The notes below the pieces were generated by a model, which saw only the letters and a program-made list of their open reading frames with translations, ran no database searches and was not told the origin of the DNA. Shown here in pieces: positions 18,127-26,245 of a stretch of DNA of 64,000 nt (the stretch's first letter is position 1; every line of letters begins with the position of its first letter). The position numbers and the translations under genes are program-made. Origin of the DNA: Methylobacterium sp. SyP6R (GTDB taxonomy: Bacteria > Pseudomonadota > Alphaproteobacteria > Rhizobiales > Beijerinckiaceae); the NCBI RefSeq assembly GCF_019216885.1, contig NZ_JAAQRC020000001.1:4653501-4717500 (forward strand), read 5' to 3'.

Positions 18127-20157
18127 ATGCGTTTCTCCCAGGGCGACGACGCGCCCTTGTCCTTCGCACATCACGTGCCGGAGGCCGCTCTCGCGCGCCT
18201 CGGCATTCCCCTCGGGCGCACGCGCGACGACCGCGCCGTCCAGCGCGCCATCGTTGGCCAGGCTCTCGTCCGGCATGACGGCGGCGGCGGCCGCATCTCC
18301 TATTCGCGCAGCGGCGAGTGGTGGCGGCAGGACCGCTACGAGGACACCCCATTCGGACGCACCCGCGTCCTCGGCACGGTCGACGCGCTCACCAAGATGG
18401 GGCTGCTCAACGGCTTCCGAGCCAAGCGCGGCGCCCACCTTGCCGAGGAAAAGGCGGACCGGCTGCAGTCGGCCTTCTGGGCCACCGACGCTCTCGTCGC
18501 GGCCATGCAGGGCGAGGCCGTCGAGCACCGGCGCCCGCGCGTGCCCGTGTTGCTCCGGGACGAGAACGGTGACCCGGTGGCCCTGCCGAAGACGCAGAAG
18601 GTCCAGCGCATCATCCGCACCATGGAGCGCCGCAACGAGGAACGTGCCGGCATCCACCTGTCGGTCGACCCGGCGGCTGTGGCGAAGCGGCTCTGGCGGT
18701 TCTCGGACCACCACTGGTGGGCGATGTCAGACAGGGGCAAGTGGGTCTGTGTCCGAGGTCAGGAGCACCCCTACATGGTGCAGATGTTCGCCAGGCGGAG
18801 CTTCGACCTGCACGGGCGCATGTATGGCTTTTGGACCGGCCTGCCCGGCGTGCGTCGGTCCGAGCTCCTCCTGAACGGCGAGCGCGTCTGCGAGGAGGAG
18901 CCGGATTGGAGCTGCCTCCACCTGGACCTCGCCTACGCTATGTGCGGCCTGCGCCTCGACGGCGACGCCTACGACGTCCCGGGGGCCGATAGCGTCACCC
19001 GGGCCCAACTGAAGGGCGCGGTGAACACCGCCATTAACGCGCCGACCGCCACGGCGGCGCTGAGATCCCTGATGCAAAAGAGGTTCGAGCGCGACAAGAA
19101 GGGTCGCCGGGTGTGGCCGCTCTCCATGACCTGGGAGACGACGAAGGCTGTCATGGCGCGCATTGAGGAGCGGCACGAGGGCATCCGGCATCTCTTCAAC
19201 AGCGACGCCGGCGTGCGTCTCATGCGCATCGACTGCGAGATGGCCGGGCAAGTGATGGACGAGTGCACGACGGCGTCGGTCGCGTGCTTGCCGGTGCACG
19301 ACTCCTTCATCGTCCCGGGGCGGCACCATGGGTTCGTCGAGGGTGTCATGGGCGAGGTCCTCGACCGTACCCGCAACAGACTTTCTGGTTCGGGTACAAC
19401 GGTTTACCCCGTCGCTCGCCTACACTGTGCGGGGGCGGGGGCGGGCCTCCCGGGGGCGGAGCCCCTGGGGGCTTCGTCCGTGGAACCTGGGACCGCCCCC
19501 TTGGTGGAGGTCGCCGCCCTTGCCGGAGATGCCTCGACCGTGCCCCCGGTCTCCCCTCCGGTCGTCGTACCCTCGACGCTTATAGGAGACCCTCCGGCGG
19601 TCGTCGCGGTCTCCCCCCGGGAACTCATACCCTCGACGGTTATAGAAGGCCCTGGAGCGGTCCTGCCGGGCTCGTACGCGGGCTCTACCCCCGGCCCTCG
19701 TGTCTCTACCCCGTCCCTCGTAGACGCCGCCCCTGACGTCCCCTGGCCCTTACAGGACGTGGCTCCCGAACCTCGTGCCGTAGTCTCCGCACCTGATCCT
19801 CGCGCGTCGTCCAGGGAGCCCCGTACAGCGCACTCAACCGTCCCAACCTCTCCACACCCACGCGCCCCTTCTCCTGCCGTCCCTGACCGTCTCTGCCCGA
19901 CCTTGAGGCTCGACATGACCACCTGCCACCCCGCCGTCGTCGCCATTCCCGACCCGCACCCCCACGTCATCTACGACGTCGACGGCACCCCGATCCGTGG
20001 CCTACCGGTCATGCTGCGGCCCATCGCCGAGGACCTCATCTCGCAGGGGCACGACCCGTACACGCCTCCCGCCGCGCCTCCTCTGAAAGTGGCCCCCGGG
20101 CTGCCCGGCGGCATTGTCCCTCGCGCCCCGTGGCCCTACACTGCGGGCATCCGGTGA
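18127..20157 (+). CDS. Phage/plasmid-type protein with a family A polymerase-like palm and a long Pro-rich tail
   Basis: The protein has about 676 residues from ATG 18127 (MRFSQGDDAPL). Residues about 210-430 show the layout of small A-type polymerases: GRMYGFWTGLPGVRRSELLLNG, then motif A-like EEPDWSCLHLDLAYAMCGL, motif B-like LKGAVNTAINA, and motif C-like ACLPVHDSFIVPG. Motif A usually reads E-x-D-Y-S-x-L-H; here it is EPDWSCLH. After about residue 440 the sequence becomes a Pro/Val/Ser/Thr-rich low-complexity tail with imperfect repeats (PSTLIGDPPAV / PSTVIEGPGAV). It ends in a short ordered block from MTTCHPAVV (ATG 19915), which could be a separate gene read through by chance or mutation. 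A role in element replication is inferred. Confidence 0.6.
   Translation: MRFSQGDDAPLSFAHHVPEAALARLGIPLGRTRDDRAVQRAIVGQALVRHDGGGGRISYSRSGEWWRQDRYEDTPFGRTRVLGTVDALTKMGLLNGFRAKRGAHLAEEKADRLQSAFWATDALVAAMQGEAVEHRRPRVPVLLRDENGDPVALPKTQKVQRIIRTMERRNEERAGIHLSVDPAAVAKRLWRFSDHHWWAMSDRGKWVCVRGQEHPYMVQMFARRSFDLHGRMYGFWTGLPGVRRSELLLNGERVCEEEPDWSCLHLDLAYAMCGLRLDGDAYDVPGADSVTRAQLKGAVNTAINAPTATAALRSLMQKRFERDKKGRRVWPLSMTWETTKAVMARIEERHEGIRHLFNSDAGVRLMRIDCEMAGQVMDECTTASVACLPVHDSFIVPGRHHGFVEGVMGEVLDRTRNRLSGSGTTVYPVARLHCAGAGAGLPGAEPLGASSVEPGTAPLVEVAALAGDASTVPPVSPPVVVPSTLIGDPPAVVAVSPRELIPSTVIEGPGAVLPGSYAGSTPGPRVSTPSLVDAAPDVPWPLQDVAPEPRAVVSAPDPRASSREPRTAHSTVPTSPHPRAPSPAVPDRLCPTLRLDMTTCHPAVVAIPDPHPHVIYDVDGTPIRGLPVMLRPIAEDLISQGHDPYTPPAAPPLKVAPGLPGGIVPRAPWPYTAGIR
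19555..19665 (+). repeat. Imperfect direct repeat in the Pro-rich tail
   Basis: Two copies of a unit of about 60 bases contain TACCCTCGACG-TTATAG followed by a CCCT-rich part. They encode the repeated PST(L/V)I peptide. Copies differ at several bases, so this is a diverged internal duplication. Confidence 0.55.
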
Positions 20158-20433
20158 CCCGGTAGCTGCACCACAGCTTGAGCCCCGCTGCTGCGCACCT
20201 CGCGCCGGCGGGGCTCTTCCGTTTTGGTTCCCTCGCGGGTGGCCTTCCCGGGGACCGCCGCACTTACGACATCGCCTCCGACGGCTAGCCGAATACCGGC
20301 ACCGGGGGGTCGCTCCGAGCATCGCCCTCGGAGCCCCGCCCGTGCACCCGTCACCGTCGCCCGCCCATTCCGCCTTCCCGTCCCGTCCCTGCCGCCAGCG
20401 GGCTCCCCTGGCCGCCTTGGGGGCCACGGCGGC

Positions 20434-20802
20434 ATGACCCACGTCACGGCCACCTCGCCCCGCGCCCGGGTCACCGACCACGCCGTCCGCCGGTACTGCG
20501 AGCGGTACCTCGGCGCCGTCCTCGACGAGACTATCGACGACCAGCGCGCCATGCCGGTCCTGCGCAAGGCCGGGCACGACCTGGCGCAGGTGCGCGCCCG
20601 GCTGGCCGACGTCGGCGGGGTGCTGATGGCCGCCGGGCACCGCACCGGGAACGTCGTCGCCTTCCCCGAGGCCATGAAGGTCCGGGTCGCCGACGGGGTG
20701 GTCGTCACGGTTCTGGCGCGCGCGTCCAAGCCCCCGGCCGGCCCCGCTTCCCAGGTCCCGGCCCGGCCCCGGACCGTCCTCGAACTCGGGGTGACCCCGT
20801 GA
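20434..20802 (+). CDS. Unknown phage-region protein
   Basis: This is a 122-residue soluble protein from ATG 20434 (MTHVTATSPRARVTDHAVRRYCERYLG). The motif VTDHAVRRYCER followed by a helical region and a short beta hairpin (NVVAFPEAMKVRVADGVVVTVL) suggests a small compact fold; no family is assigned. Its TGA overlaps the GTG of the next gene, and it opens a run of four overlapping small genes leading to the lysis genes. Confidence 0.6.
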   Translation: MTHVTATSPRARVTDHAVRRYCERYLGAVLDETIDDQRAMPVLRKAGHDLAQVRARLADVGGVLMAAGHRTGNVVAFPEAMKVRVADGVVVTVLARASKPPAGPASQVPARPRTVLELGVTP

Positions 20803-21065
20803 CCGACAAGCCCTTCCCCTTCGACAAGTGCACCACTGCCGACGCCTGCAAGGCGGGCATGTTGGCGGTGATCAAACCCGGCATGGACTGGAGCGAGGTC
20901 CACTGCGGCCGCTGCGGCGGCCAGGGCATCGTGCGCCACGGCGAGCTCCTACCGCCCAGCCCGTTCCCGGCCCCGCCTGAGCCGGTCGAGACCGATCCCG
21001 TGTCCGAACACGTACCCGACGCGGAACCCGCCCCGGCGGGCAAGGGCAAGGGGGGCGCATCGTGA
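20799..21065 (+). CDS. Small Cys-containing phage-region protein
   Basis: The protein has 88 residues with a GTG start in a GTGA overlap. HCGRCGGQG (CxxC) and two further Cys (DKCTTADACKAG) suggest a small zinc-binding head. The C-terminal half is Pro/Glu-rich and probably disordered. The downstream gene again starts by overlap. Confidence 0.5.
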   Translation: MTDKPFPFDKCTTADACKAGMLAVIKPGMDWSEVHCGRCGGQGIVRHGELLPPSPFPAPPEPVETDPVSEHVPDAEPAPAGKGKGGAS

Positions 21066-21511
21066 ACCGCGCGCTTCCCTTCGGGGGCTACCACCAGCGT
21101 CGCGAGGCCGAGTGGGTCGGCGCGCTGGTGCTGCTCGGCGTCGCCGTCGCCCTCCTGCTCCCGGGCGCCACCTTCAGCCGCCCGACGTTCGACGCCTTCT
21201 CCGACATCGCCCCCGAGGGCACCTGGGGGGCCGCCCTGTGCGGTGTCGCCGTCATCAGGATGCTCGGCCTCTGGGTGAACGGCTCGAAGCGCCACTCCCC
21301 GAGCATCCGCCTCGTCACCGCCGCCGTCGGCGCCTGCGTCTGGACCGGGCTGGCGTGGCTCCTCGCCCGGGACGGCTACCCCGGCTGGAACACCGGCGTC
21401 GGCGCCTACGGCGTCCTCGCCCTCGTCGACGCCTACTGCGCGTTCCGGGCCGTCTGGGACCAGGGCACGAACGACGCCCGCGCCGCCATCCTCCGGAGGG
21501 CCGCCCGTTGA
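21062..21511 (+). CDS. Phage-region membrane protein
   Basis: This 149-residue protein has a GTG start overlapping the previous stop. Hydrophobic segments occur at about 20-37 (ALVLLGVAVALLLPG), 58-72, 85-103 and 115-132, so three or four membrane helices are likely. Coupled to the following small membrane-anchored protein and a holin-like gene, it may belong to a lysis or superinfection module. Family unknown. Confidence 0.6.
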   Translation: MNRALPFGGYHQRREAEWVGALVLLGVAVALLLPGATFSRPTFDAFSDIAPEGTWGAALCGVAVIRMLGLWVNGSKRHSPSIRLVTAAVGACVWTGLAWLLARDGYPGWNTGVGAYGVLALVDAYCAFRAVWDQGTNDARAAILRRAAR

Positions 21512-21855
21512 TCGACCTCTTTGCCACGTTCATCGGCCTGCCCGCCGACGCCCTCAAGGCCCTCGGCACCGTTGCCGTCGGCGGCCTGCTCGCCGGGGGC
21601 GCCTACGTCCTCGCCCGCATCAAGGAGGCCCGGCGGCCCCCGGAGCAGGCCCTGGCGCTTCCCCGCATCGCCCTCGACCCGGCCGACCGCGACCTGGGGT
21701 TCACCCTCGTCCGGACCGGCACCGACCTGACCCGCGCCCTGCACGACCACGGCAAGATCCTGCGCCGGTTCGGGCGGGACGACGACGATGGCGACGGCGA
21801 CGCGTCACCGCCCCGGCCGCCGCGGCCGCCCCGCTCGAACCGCCGGAGGTCCTGA
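21508..21855 (+). CDS. Small membrane-anchored protein with Asp/Pro-rich tail
   Basis: The protein has about 115 residues from a TTG at 21508 preceded by a good GGAGG site (near 21493). One N-terminal transmembrane helix (ALGTVAVGGLLAGGAYVLARI) is followed by a soluble part and a DDDDGDGD...PPRPPRPPR tail. The layout (one helix plus charged tail) resembles Rz-like spanins or phage membrane adaptors, but no family is confirmed. Confidence 0.5.
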   Translation: MIDLFATFIGLPADALKALGTVAVGGLLAGGAYVLARIKEARRPPEQALALPRIALDPADRDLGFTLVRTGTDLTRALHDHGKILRRFGRDDDDGDGDASPPRPPRPPRSNRRRS

Positions 21856-21857
21856 CC

Positions 21858-22091
21858 GTGCGCAAGCCCAAGATCGTCCCGAACGCCAAGGCCGTCGCCA
21901 AGCACTCCTGGTCTTTCCGGCTCAACCTCCTGGCCACGGTGGCATCGTCCGTCGTGCTCGGCATGTCGGTCCTGGCCGGGGCGCCGCCCATCGACCCGGT
22001 GTGGTTCGCGGCGCTCTACGCGGTGACGAACCTCGTCGCGGCCGGGGCGCGCTTCATCGCGCAGCCCGAGGTTTCGGGGGAGGCCGCCTGA
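21858..22091 (+). CDS. Holin-like small membrane protein
   Basis: This is a 77-residue protein with GTG start. A basic N-terminus (MRKPKIVPNAKAVAKHSW) is followed by two hydrophobic helices (LLATVASSVVLGMSVL and WFAALYAVTNLVAAGARFIA) separated by a short turn. This is the pattern of a small phage holin family found before endolysins in alphaproteobacterial phages. The next gene begins on its stop and is a lysozyme N-terminus, supporting a lysis role. Confidence 0.65.
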   Translation: MRKPKIVPNAKAVAKHSWSFRLNLLATVASSVVLGMSVLAGAPPIDPVWFAALYAVTNLVAAGARFIAQPEVSGEAA

Positions 22092-22297
22092 TGCTCGCCT
22101 TCCTTCGCAGCCTCGGCGTCGCGGTCGCCGTCGGCACCGCCAACGCCGCTCCCCGGGCGGCCGCCGGAAATCCGGCGCTGGCCGCCGTGTCCCGGTCGAC
22201 GTCCAAGCCGGGATCCCGGCTGAAGCGGTCCGCCGCCGCGGCCGTCCTGTGCACCGGCCTCGTCGGCGGGTTCGAGGGCCTCCGGACCACGGCCTAC
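22091..22297 (+). pseudogene. Truncated phage lysozyme (N-terminus only)
   Basis: From ATG 22091 the frame encodes a hydrophobic signal-like N-terminus and then GFEGLRTTAY, the start of the catalytic domain of GH24 phage lysozymes, where the Glu in FEG is catalytic. After TAYP the lysozyme homology stops. The sequence passes directly, in another frame, into a BRO-N domain. A deletion has removed the rest of the enzyme. Confidence 0.7.
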
Positions 22298-23084
22298 CCA
22301 TCGACGTCATCATCATCGATGGCGAGCCGTGGTTTGTGGCCGCCCAGGTCGCCGAGGTCCTCGGCCACCGTGCCGCCTCCGACGTCACCCGCCTACTGAA
22401 GGACAAGCAAAAGGGTACGCACTCAGTGCGTACCCTTGGCGGCGCCCAGAACGTCTCCGTGATCTCGGAGCCCGGCTTCTACTAGGCGGTCCTTGGCAGG
22501 AAGCCGAGCGCCAAGGCAATGCCAGGCATGATCGAGCGGATCGAGCGCTTCCAGGATTGGGTTTCCGAGGAGGTTCTGCCCTCCATTCGCCGGACCGGGT
22601 CCTACGCCCTGATGACCGCTCCCGAGCCGGTCGTAGGCCCCGACCCGCTTGCGCTGCTCGACGACCCCGACGTCCTGCGCGGCCTCCTCGGCCGGTACAC
22701 GGAGAAGGTGAAGGAGGAGCGCGCCGGCCGCCTCGCTGCCGAGGCCCAGGTCGAGGCCGCGCGGCCGTCGGTCGAGTTCTGCGAGGCACTTGCCGACAGC
22801 GACGGGACCTGGGGGCTCCAGGCAGCCGGGAAGGCGCTCGGGCAAAGGCCGAACCGGTTCATCGCCTAGCTTAAGGACCGCGGCGACGTGTTCGAGCTCA
22901 ACAAGGGCAACGTGGCCAAGCAACGCCTCATCGACCAGGGGCTCTTCACCGTGCGGTGGGAGCAGTTCGGCGGCAAGCCCCGCCCCGTGACGAAGGTGAC
23001 CGGCAAGGGGGTGGTGACTACGCCAAGGCCCTCGGCGTTCGGCCGCCGCAGCAGCCCCCGCAGGCCTTGCTCCCCGGCTTCTGA
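22297..23084 (+). pseudogene. Degenerate BRO-N/KilAC phage antirepressor
   Basis: The BRO-N part (IDVIIIDGEPWFVAAQVAEVLGH) has lost its start at the deletion junction. An in-frame TAG at 22483 follows SEPGFY, just where the family continues with an R- or Q-AVLGRKPSA block. A second TAG at 22867 sits where KilAC domains have Trp (FIA-x-LKDRGDVFE). Near 23010 the frame shifts before DYAKALGVRP. The original protein would have been an antirepressor that controls prophage induction; this copy cannot be made intact. Confidence 0.75.
22411..22437. repeat. Perfect 27-base palindrome
   Basis: Two 13-base arms (AAGGGTACGCACT and its complement) surround a single C. It lies inside the BRO-N coding remnant, where the codons spell the conserved KGTHSVRT part, so it may be a coding coincidence or an operator. 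Confidence 0.7.
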
Positions 23085-23128
23085 CCGGTGCGGGGAATAC
23101 GTAGCTAAGCAGGGTTAGCTACCAGAGC

Positions 23129-23160
23129 GGCCCGGTTCCCCCCTCGGGAACCGGGCCTTT
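23129..23160 (+). terminator. Rho-independent terminator
   Basis: There is a perfect 12-base stem, GGCCCGGTTCCC with GGGAACCGGGCC, a five-base loop and TTT. It lies between the antirepressor remnant and the convergent minus-strand operon, so it can serve both. Confidence 0.8.
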
Positions 23161-23165
23161 CCGCG

Positions 23166-23582
23166 TCAATCGCCGGACGAGAGGTCGCCCGGTCCGGACG
23201 CGCAGCGCGCGTCAGTGAACTGCCCCTTCTTCGCGTCGGTCCGCTCGTCGATGATGAAGCTGCCGCCCGGCTTGGGCACGTCCCAGCCGCCCCCGATGGC
23301 CGTCATCCGCCCGCGGCCGGCCTCTCCCCGCGCAGCGAGCTCCGTCGTCTCGCGGCCCGTGCGCGTCGAGACGGTGCCGCACGTGACGGTGACGCGCCAG
23401 GAGCCGGACGGGCCCGGGACCGCATCGACGCGGCTGAAACGCTGCCGGCCGGGGCCGGCGGGAACGCGCACGTCGTAGAGCCAGCGTTCGCTCGGCTGCG
23501 GGAAGCGGTCGGCCTCCGCCGCGGCGGCCGGGACGGCGGCGAGCAGCGCGATGGCGAGGGCGAGAATGCGGGTGCTGGTCAC
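23166..23582 (-). CDS. Small secreted protein of the prophage region
   Basis: The protein has 138 residues from GTG 23582, which overlaps the stop of the upstream gene. Residues 1-22 (TSTRILALAIALLAAVPAAAA) form a clear signal peptide. The mature part is beta-rich (RWLYDVRVPAGPGRQRFSRVDAVPG, SWRVTVTCGTV) with two Cys that could pair. It is the last gene of a four-gene overlapping operon. Function unknown. Confidence 0.6.
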   Translation of the reverse strand: MTSTRILALAIALLAAVPAAAAEADRFPQPSERWLYDVRVPAGPGRQRFSRVDAVPGPSGSWRVTVTCGTVSTRTGRETTELAARGEAGRGRMTAIGGGWDVPKPGGSFIIDERTDAKKGQFTDARCASGPGDLSSGD

Positions 23583-23818
23583 GACAGCGCCTCCGTGGCG
23601 TCGTCGCTGACGGGCGGGGCCGGGAGCGGCTCGACGGACAGCGCGAGCGCCTCGGCCCGCTCGGCGACGCGGCGGGCCTCGTCGGGCGACAGCAGCCCGG
23701 CCTCGACGAGACGGGCCGCCCTCATGACGCGCGCCCGGGCGGCACGGCCGACGAGCGAGCAGCATCGCCCGCTCTCCCAGGCGGCCTGAATGCGGTCGGC
23801 GATAGTGGCGTCGATCAT
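23579..23818 (-). CDS. Small helical protein, unknown
   Basis: This is a 79-residue protein from ATG 23818, which overlaps the stop of the gene before it. It is mainly alpha-helical (MIDATIADRIQAAWESG; SPDEARRVAERAEALALS). Its stop overlaps the GTG of the secreted protein. No family recognised. Confidence 0.55.
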   Translation of the reverse strand: MIDATIADRIQAAWESGRCCSLVGRAARARVMRAARLVEAGLLSPDEARRVAERAEALALSVEPLPAPPVSDDATEALS

Positions 23819-24168
23819 GGCAAGGTCTCCGAGGAAGGCGTAGGGCTGACGGCCCAGGCCGAGCCGTCGGCCTCGAACCAGGCGCCGGCCGCAGCGGTGA
23901 CGGGCACGCCGTCGGCGAGGAAGACGCCGTCGGCGTAGGGGTCGAAGCGGAGCCGGCGGGCGCCGAGCGGTCGCGGTGCGTCGGTGGGAGTCCCCCGCGC
24001 GACCGCGCAGACCTCGCGGACGCGCCGGTTCCGCACCCGGGCAAGCGCCCCGGGACGGACGACGAGGGCGACGCCGGCCAGCGCGACGGCCTCGACGTGG
24101 GCGACGACGCGGCCGCCCTCGCGCAGGGACCAGCACCGGCGCCGGGTGTGCCGGTAGACCTCGGTCAC
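23815..24168 (-). CDS. Unknown protein of the prophage region
   Basis: The protein has 117 residues from a GTG at 24168 that overlaps the upstream stop. It is beta-rich and basic in the first half (TRRRCWSLREGGRVVAHVEAV; VVRPGALARVRNRRVREV), with a short C-terminal block GVFLADGVPVTAAAGAWFEADG. It has the look of a small beta-barrel; no family assigned. Confidence 0.5.
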   Translation of the reverse strand: MTEVYRHTRRRCWSLREGGRVVAHVEAVALAGVALVVRPGALARVRNRRVREVCAVARGTPTDAPRPLGARRLRFDPYADGVFLADGVPVTAAAGAWFEADGSAWAVSPTPSSETLP

Positions 24169-24497
24169 CGTTCGCTCGGACGGCGCCAGGGTTCGCCCGG
24201 TTCGCGGACGAGGCAGTCCTCGCGCCGGATTTCCGGCGGAGCGGCCGGGGCCTCGCGCGGAACGGCGCGGTCCTCCTCAAGCGCGGGCGTCTGCGTGAGC
24301 GCCCGAGCAAGCCGGGAAGCGACCGCGACGGACGCCTCACCGTCGCGGCGCCCCTCGCGGACGAGGCGCTCCAGACGTGCGACGTAGAGCACGCCCAGGG
24401 ACGCGAGCTCGGCGTCGGCCGAGCCCGTGTCGAGAGCCCGGCGGAGGAGCAGGCGGTTCGTCCGCAGCATGGTGAGGTCGGTGGGCGACTGTAGCAT
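24165..24497 (-). CDS. Unknown helical protein, first gene of a four-gene operon
   Basis: This is a 110-residue protein from ATG 24497 with a strong GGGAGGG site. The first two thirds are helical and Leu/Arg-rich (MLRTNRLLLRRALDTG...LYVARLERLVREG); the tail is Pro/Glu/Arg-rich. It starts 10 bases after the AAA+ ATPase gene ends, so it is probably cotranscribed with it. Confidence 0.55.
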   Translation of the reverse strand: MLQSPTDLTMLRTNRLLLRRALDTGSADAELASLGVLYVARLERLVREGRRDGEASVAVASRLARALTQTPALEEDRAVPREAPAAPPEIRREDCLVREPGEPWRRPSER

Positions 24498-24507
24498 GTC
24501 GCCCTCC

Positions 24508-26187
24508 CTAGTGCCGGGGCAGCGCCGCAGGGCCGCTCTCGCGGGCCTGGAGAGCCATATCGACGAGGCGGCGCAGGCGACGGATCGAGCCCCCCTGGGA
24601 CCACGCCTTGGACAGTGCCGCGATCTCGTCACCGTCGAGCACGCCGAAACGCTCGTCCTCGCCGAGATCGCGGCAGGCCTGCCGGGCCAGCGCCGGCGCC
24701 AAGACGCCGACGTGCTCGGGAAGGGGGCCACCGACACGCACGATGGTCATGCGGTCCCGTAAGCTGCCCGGGATCGACGACGTATCGTTCGCCGTGCAGA
24801 GGAACAGCGTGTTCGAGACGTCGACTGTCGAGAGCAGGTAAGTCGAACGCCAGGCGCGCGCCGTCTCGGCCTCGAACCAGCCGTGAAGCAGGTCGAGGGG
24901 GTCGCCCCCGCCTCCACGGCGTGCCCCGCCGGCCTTCTCAAGCTCGTCCAAGGCCAGGCAGACGCTCGCCAGCCCGGACGTCGCGAGGAGGCGTTCGAGG
25001 ATGCTCGGATGGCCCGAGAGCCAGCGAATGGATGTGCCGCCGAGCCCCGCGTTGTCGCTGGTCGCCTCGCAGTTGAACCGGGCGTACGGCAGGCCGGAAA
25101 CCTCGGCGACCCGACGGACGCCGCGGCTCTTTCCGGCCCCGGGCGGCCCCTCGACGCAGACGACGCCCCCGCCCCAATGTGAGCGGCCGCCCTGGGACAG
25201 GCGAACCGCGCGGTGGAACGGCGCGAGCCACGGGCTCTCGCCGTTCAGCTTCGCCTCCCACGCGTTCCAGTCATCCGGGACCGGAACGAGCGGCAGGCGC
25301 GCCCCGAGCGCCTTCCCGAGGAAGCGTTCGATCTCGCGCTTGTTCTCGCCCTTGCCGGCGGCCTCGGCGGCGTCGGCCGGGAACACGACAACACCGGGCC
25401 CCTGCGGCTCGGCGGCCGGGGCCGGCATGACGGGGACGGTCTTGACGGCGGCGAGGTTCGGCCTGGCGACGGGCCCGGGCCGGTCGTCGTCCATCTCTTC
25501 GGCGTGCGTCGGGCGAGCCGACTTCGCTGCTGCCGCGCGCATGCCGAGGATATCGCGGCCCAGGTCCAGCGAACGCTGGATGACGCACAGCGGAGCTCTA
25601 CCCGGGAGCCACGTCCCCAGGCCCTCCGGGTGCGCGAGCAGGCTCCGGGCGCCATTGGAGAACGCCAGGAAACCGGTTGCCCGGAGCGCGGTGCAGCGTT
25701 CCGCGGCCGACGCCAAGCGCTCCAAGGCGTCGCGGTCACCGGTCTCCGCGAGGCAGACGTCGATGATCTGCGCCAGCCTCACGAAGTCGAGGACGACGTT
25801 CTCCTGTTCCACCGTCGTCCGGTCGTCCTCCAGATCGAGGAGGAACGGGCCGTTGTCGATCTCCTCGATCCGGACGACGAGGCGACTGCGGAGGTCCTCA
25901 AACTTGGCGTGGGCGACCTCGACCGAGGCAGCGGAGGCGCGAACCGGCACCGACGGCAAGGACCGGCACAGCGCCCATGCCTCCGAGGCGTGGGTCGCGA
26001 GGTCGATGTGCCAGTGCACGTCGGCCGTCGGGACGCCGGGCAGCGGATGGGTTTCCCAGCGCCGCATGACGTAGTGGATGGCGGGAACGAACGGGTGGCA
26101 AAGGAAATGGGCCGGGGCCTTGCGCAAGCCGCGAAGGATCGCGAGCGCGCTGAAGGCCTCCGCCCGGTCAAGGGCGTCAGCGTTCAT
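24508..26187 (-). CDS. AAA+ ATPase, Lon-like ATPase core without protease domain
   Basis: The protein has 559 residues. The N-terminal half is helical and unrecognised. The C-terminal half is a AAA+ module: Walker A EGPPGAGKSRGVRRVAE, then an N-C-E-A-T-S-D-N sensor-like stretch, Walker B CLALDELEKAGG, a sensor 1-like LFLCTANDTSSIPGSLRDRM, and an Arg-rich C-terminal lid (GGSIRRLRRLVDMALQ). The Walker B region and the ANDTSSIP block resemble Lon ATPases, but no peptidase domain follows. It probably remodels a protein or nucleoprotein partner. The 185-residue gene upstream and four small genes downstream are in the same direction and may provide partners. Product function is not known. Confidence 0.75.
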   Translation of the reverse strand: MNADALDRAEAFSALAILRGLRKAPAHFLCHPFVPAIHYVMRRWETHPLPGVPTADVHWHIDLATHASEAWALCRSLPSVPVRASAASVEVAHAKFEDLRSRLVVRIEEIDNGPFLLDLEDDRTTVEQENVVLDFVRLAQIIDVCLAETGDRDALERLASAAERCTALRATGFLAFSNGARSLLAHPEGLGTWLPGRAPLCVIQRSLDLGRDILGMRAAAAKSARPTHAEEMDDDRPGPVARPNLAAVKTVPVMPAPAAEPQGPGVVVFPADAAEAAGKGENKREIERFLGKALGARLPLVPVPDDWNAWEAKLNGESPWLAPFHRAVRLSQGGRSHWGGGVVCVEGPPGAGKSRGVRRVAEVSGLPYARFNCEATSDNAGLGGTSIRWLSGHPSILERLLATSGLASVCLALDELEKAGGARRGGGGDPLDLLHGWFEAETARAWRSTYLLSTVDVSNTLFLCTANDTSSIPGSLRDRMTIVRVGGPLPEHVGVLAPALARQACRDLGEDERFGVLDGDEIAALSKAWSQGGSIRRLRRLVDMALQARESGPAALPRH

Positions 26188-26245
26188 CAGGGGAAAACCT
26201 CACCTTTCACGCGGGGGCAAATCCACCCGCGGAGCATCAAAGGTT

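Noticed and set aside
19400..19900. Possible CRISPR-like or short tandem repeat array
   Set aside because: Only two diverged units are present, spacers are not regular, and the sequence is a Pro-rich coding tail.
22483..22869. Amber recoding of the antirepressor
   Set aside because: The gene also lacks its start and has a frameshift near 23010, so decay explains it better.
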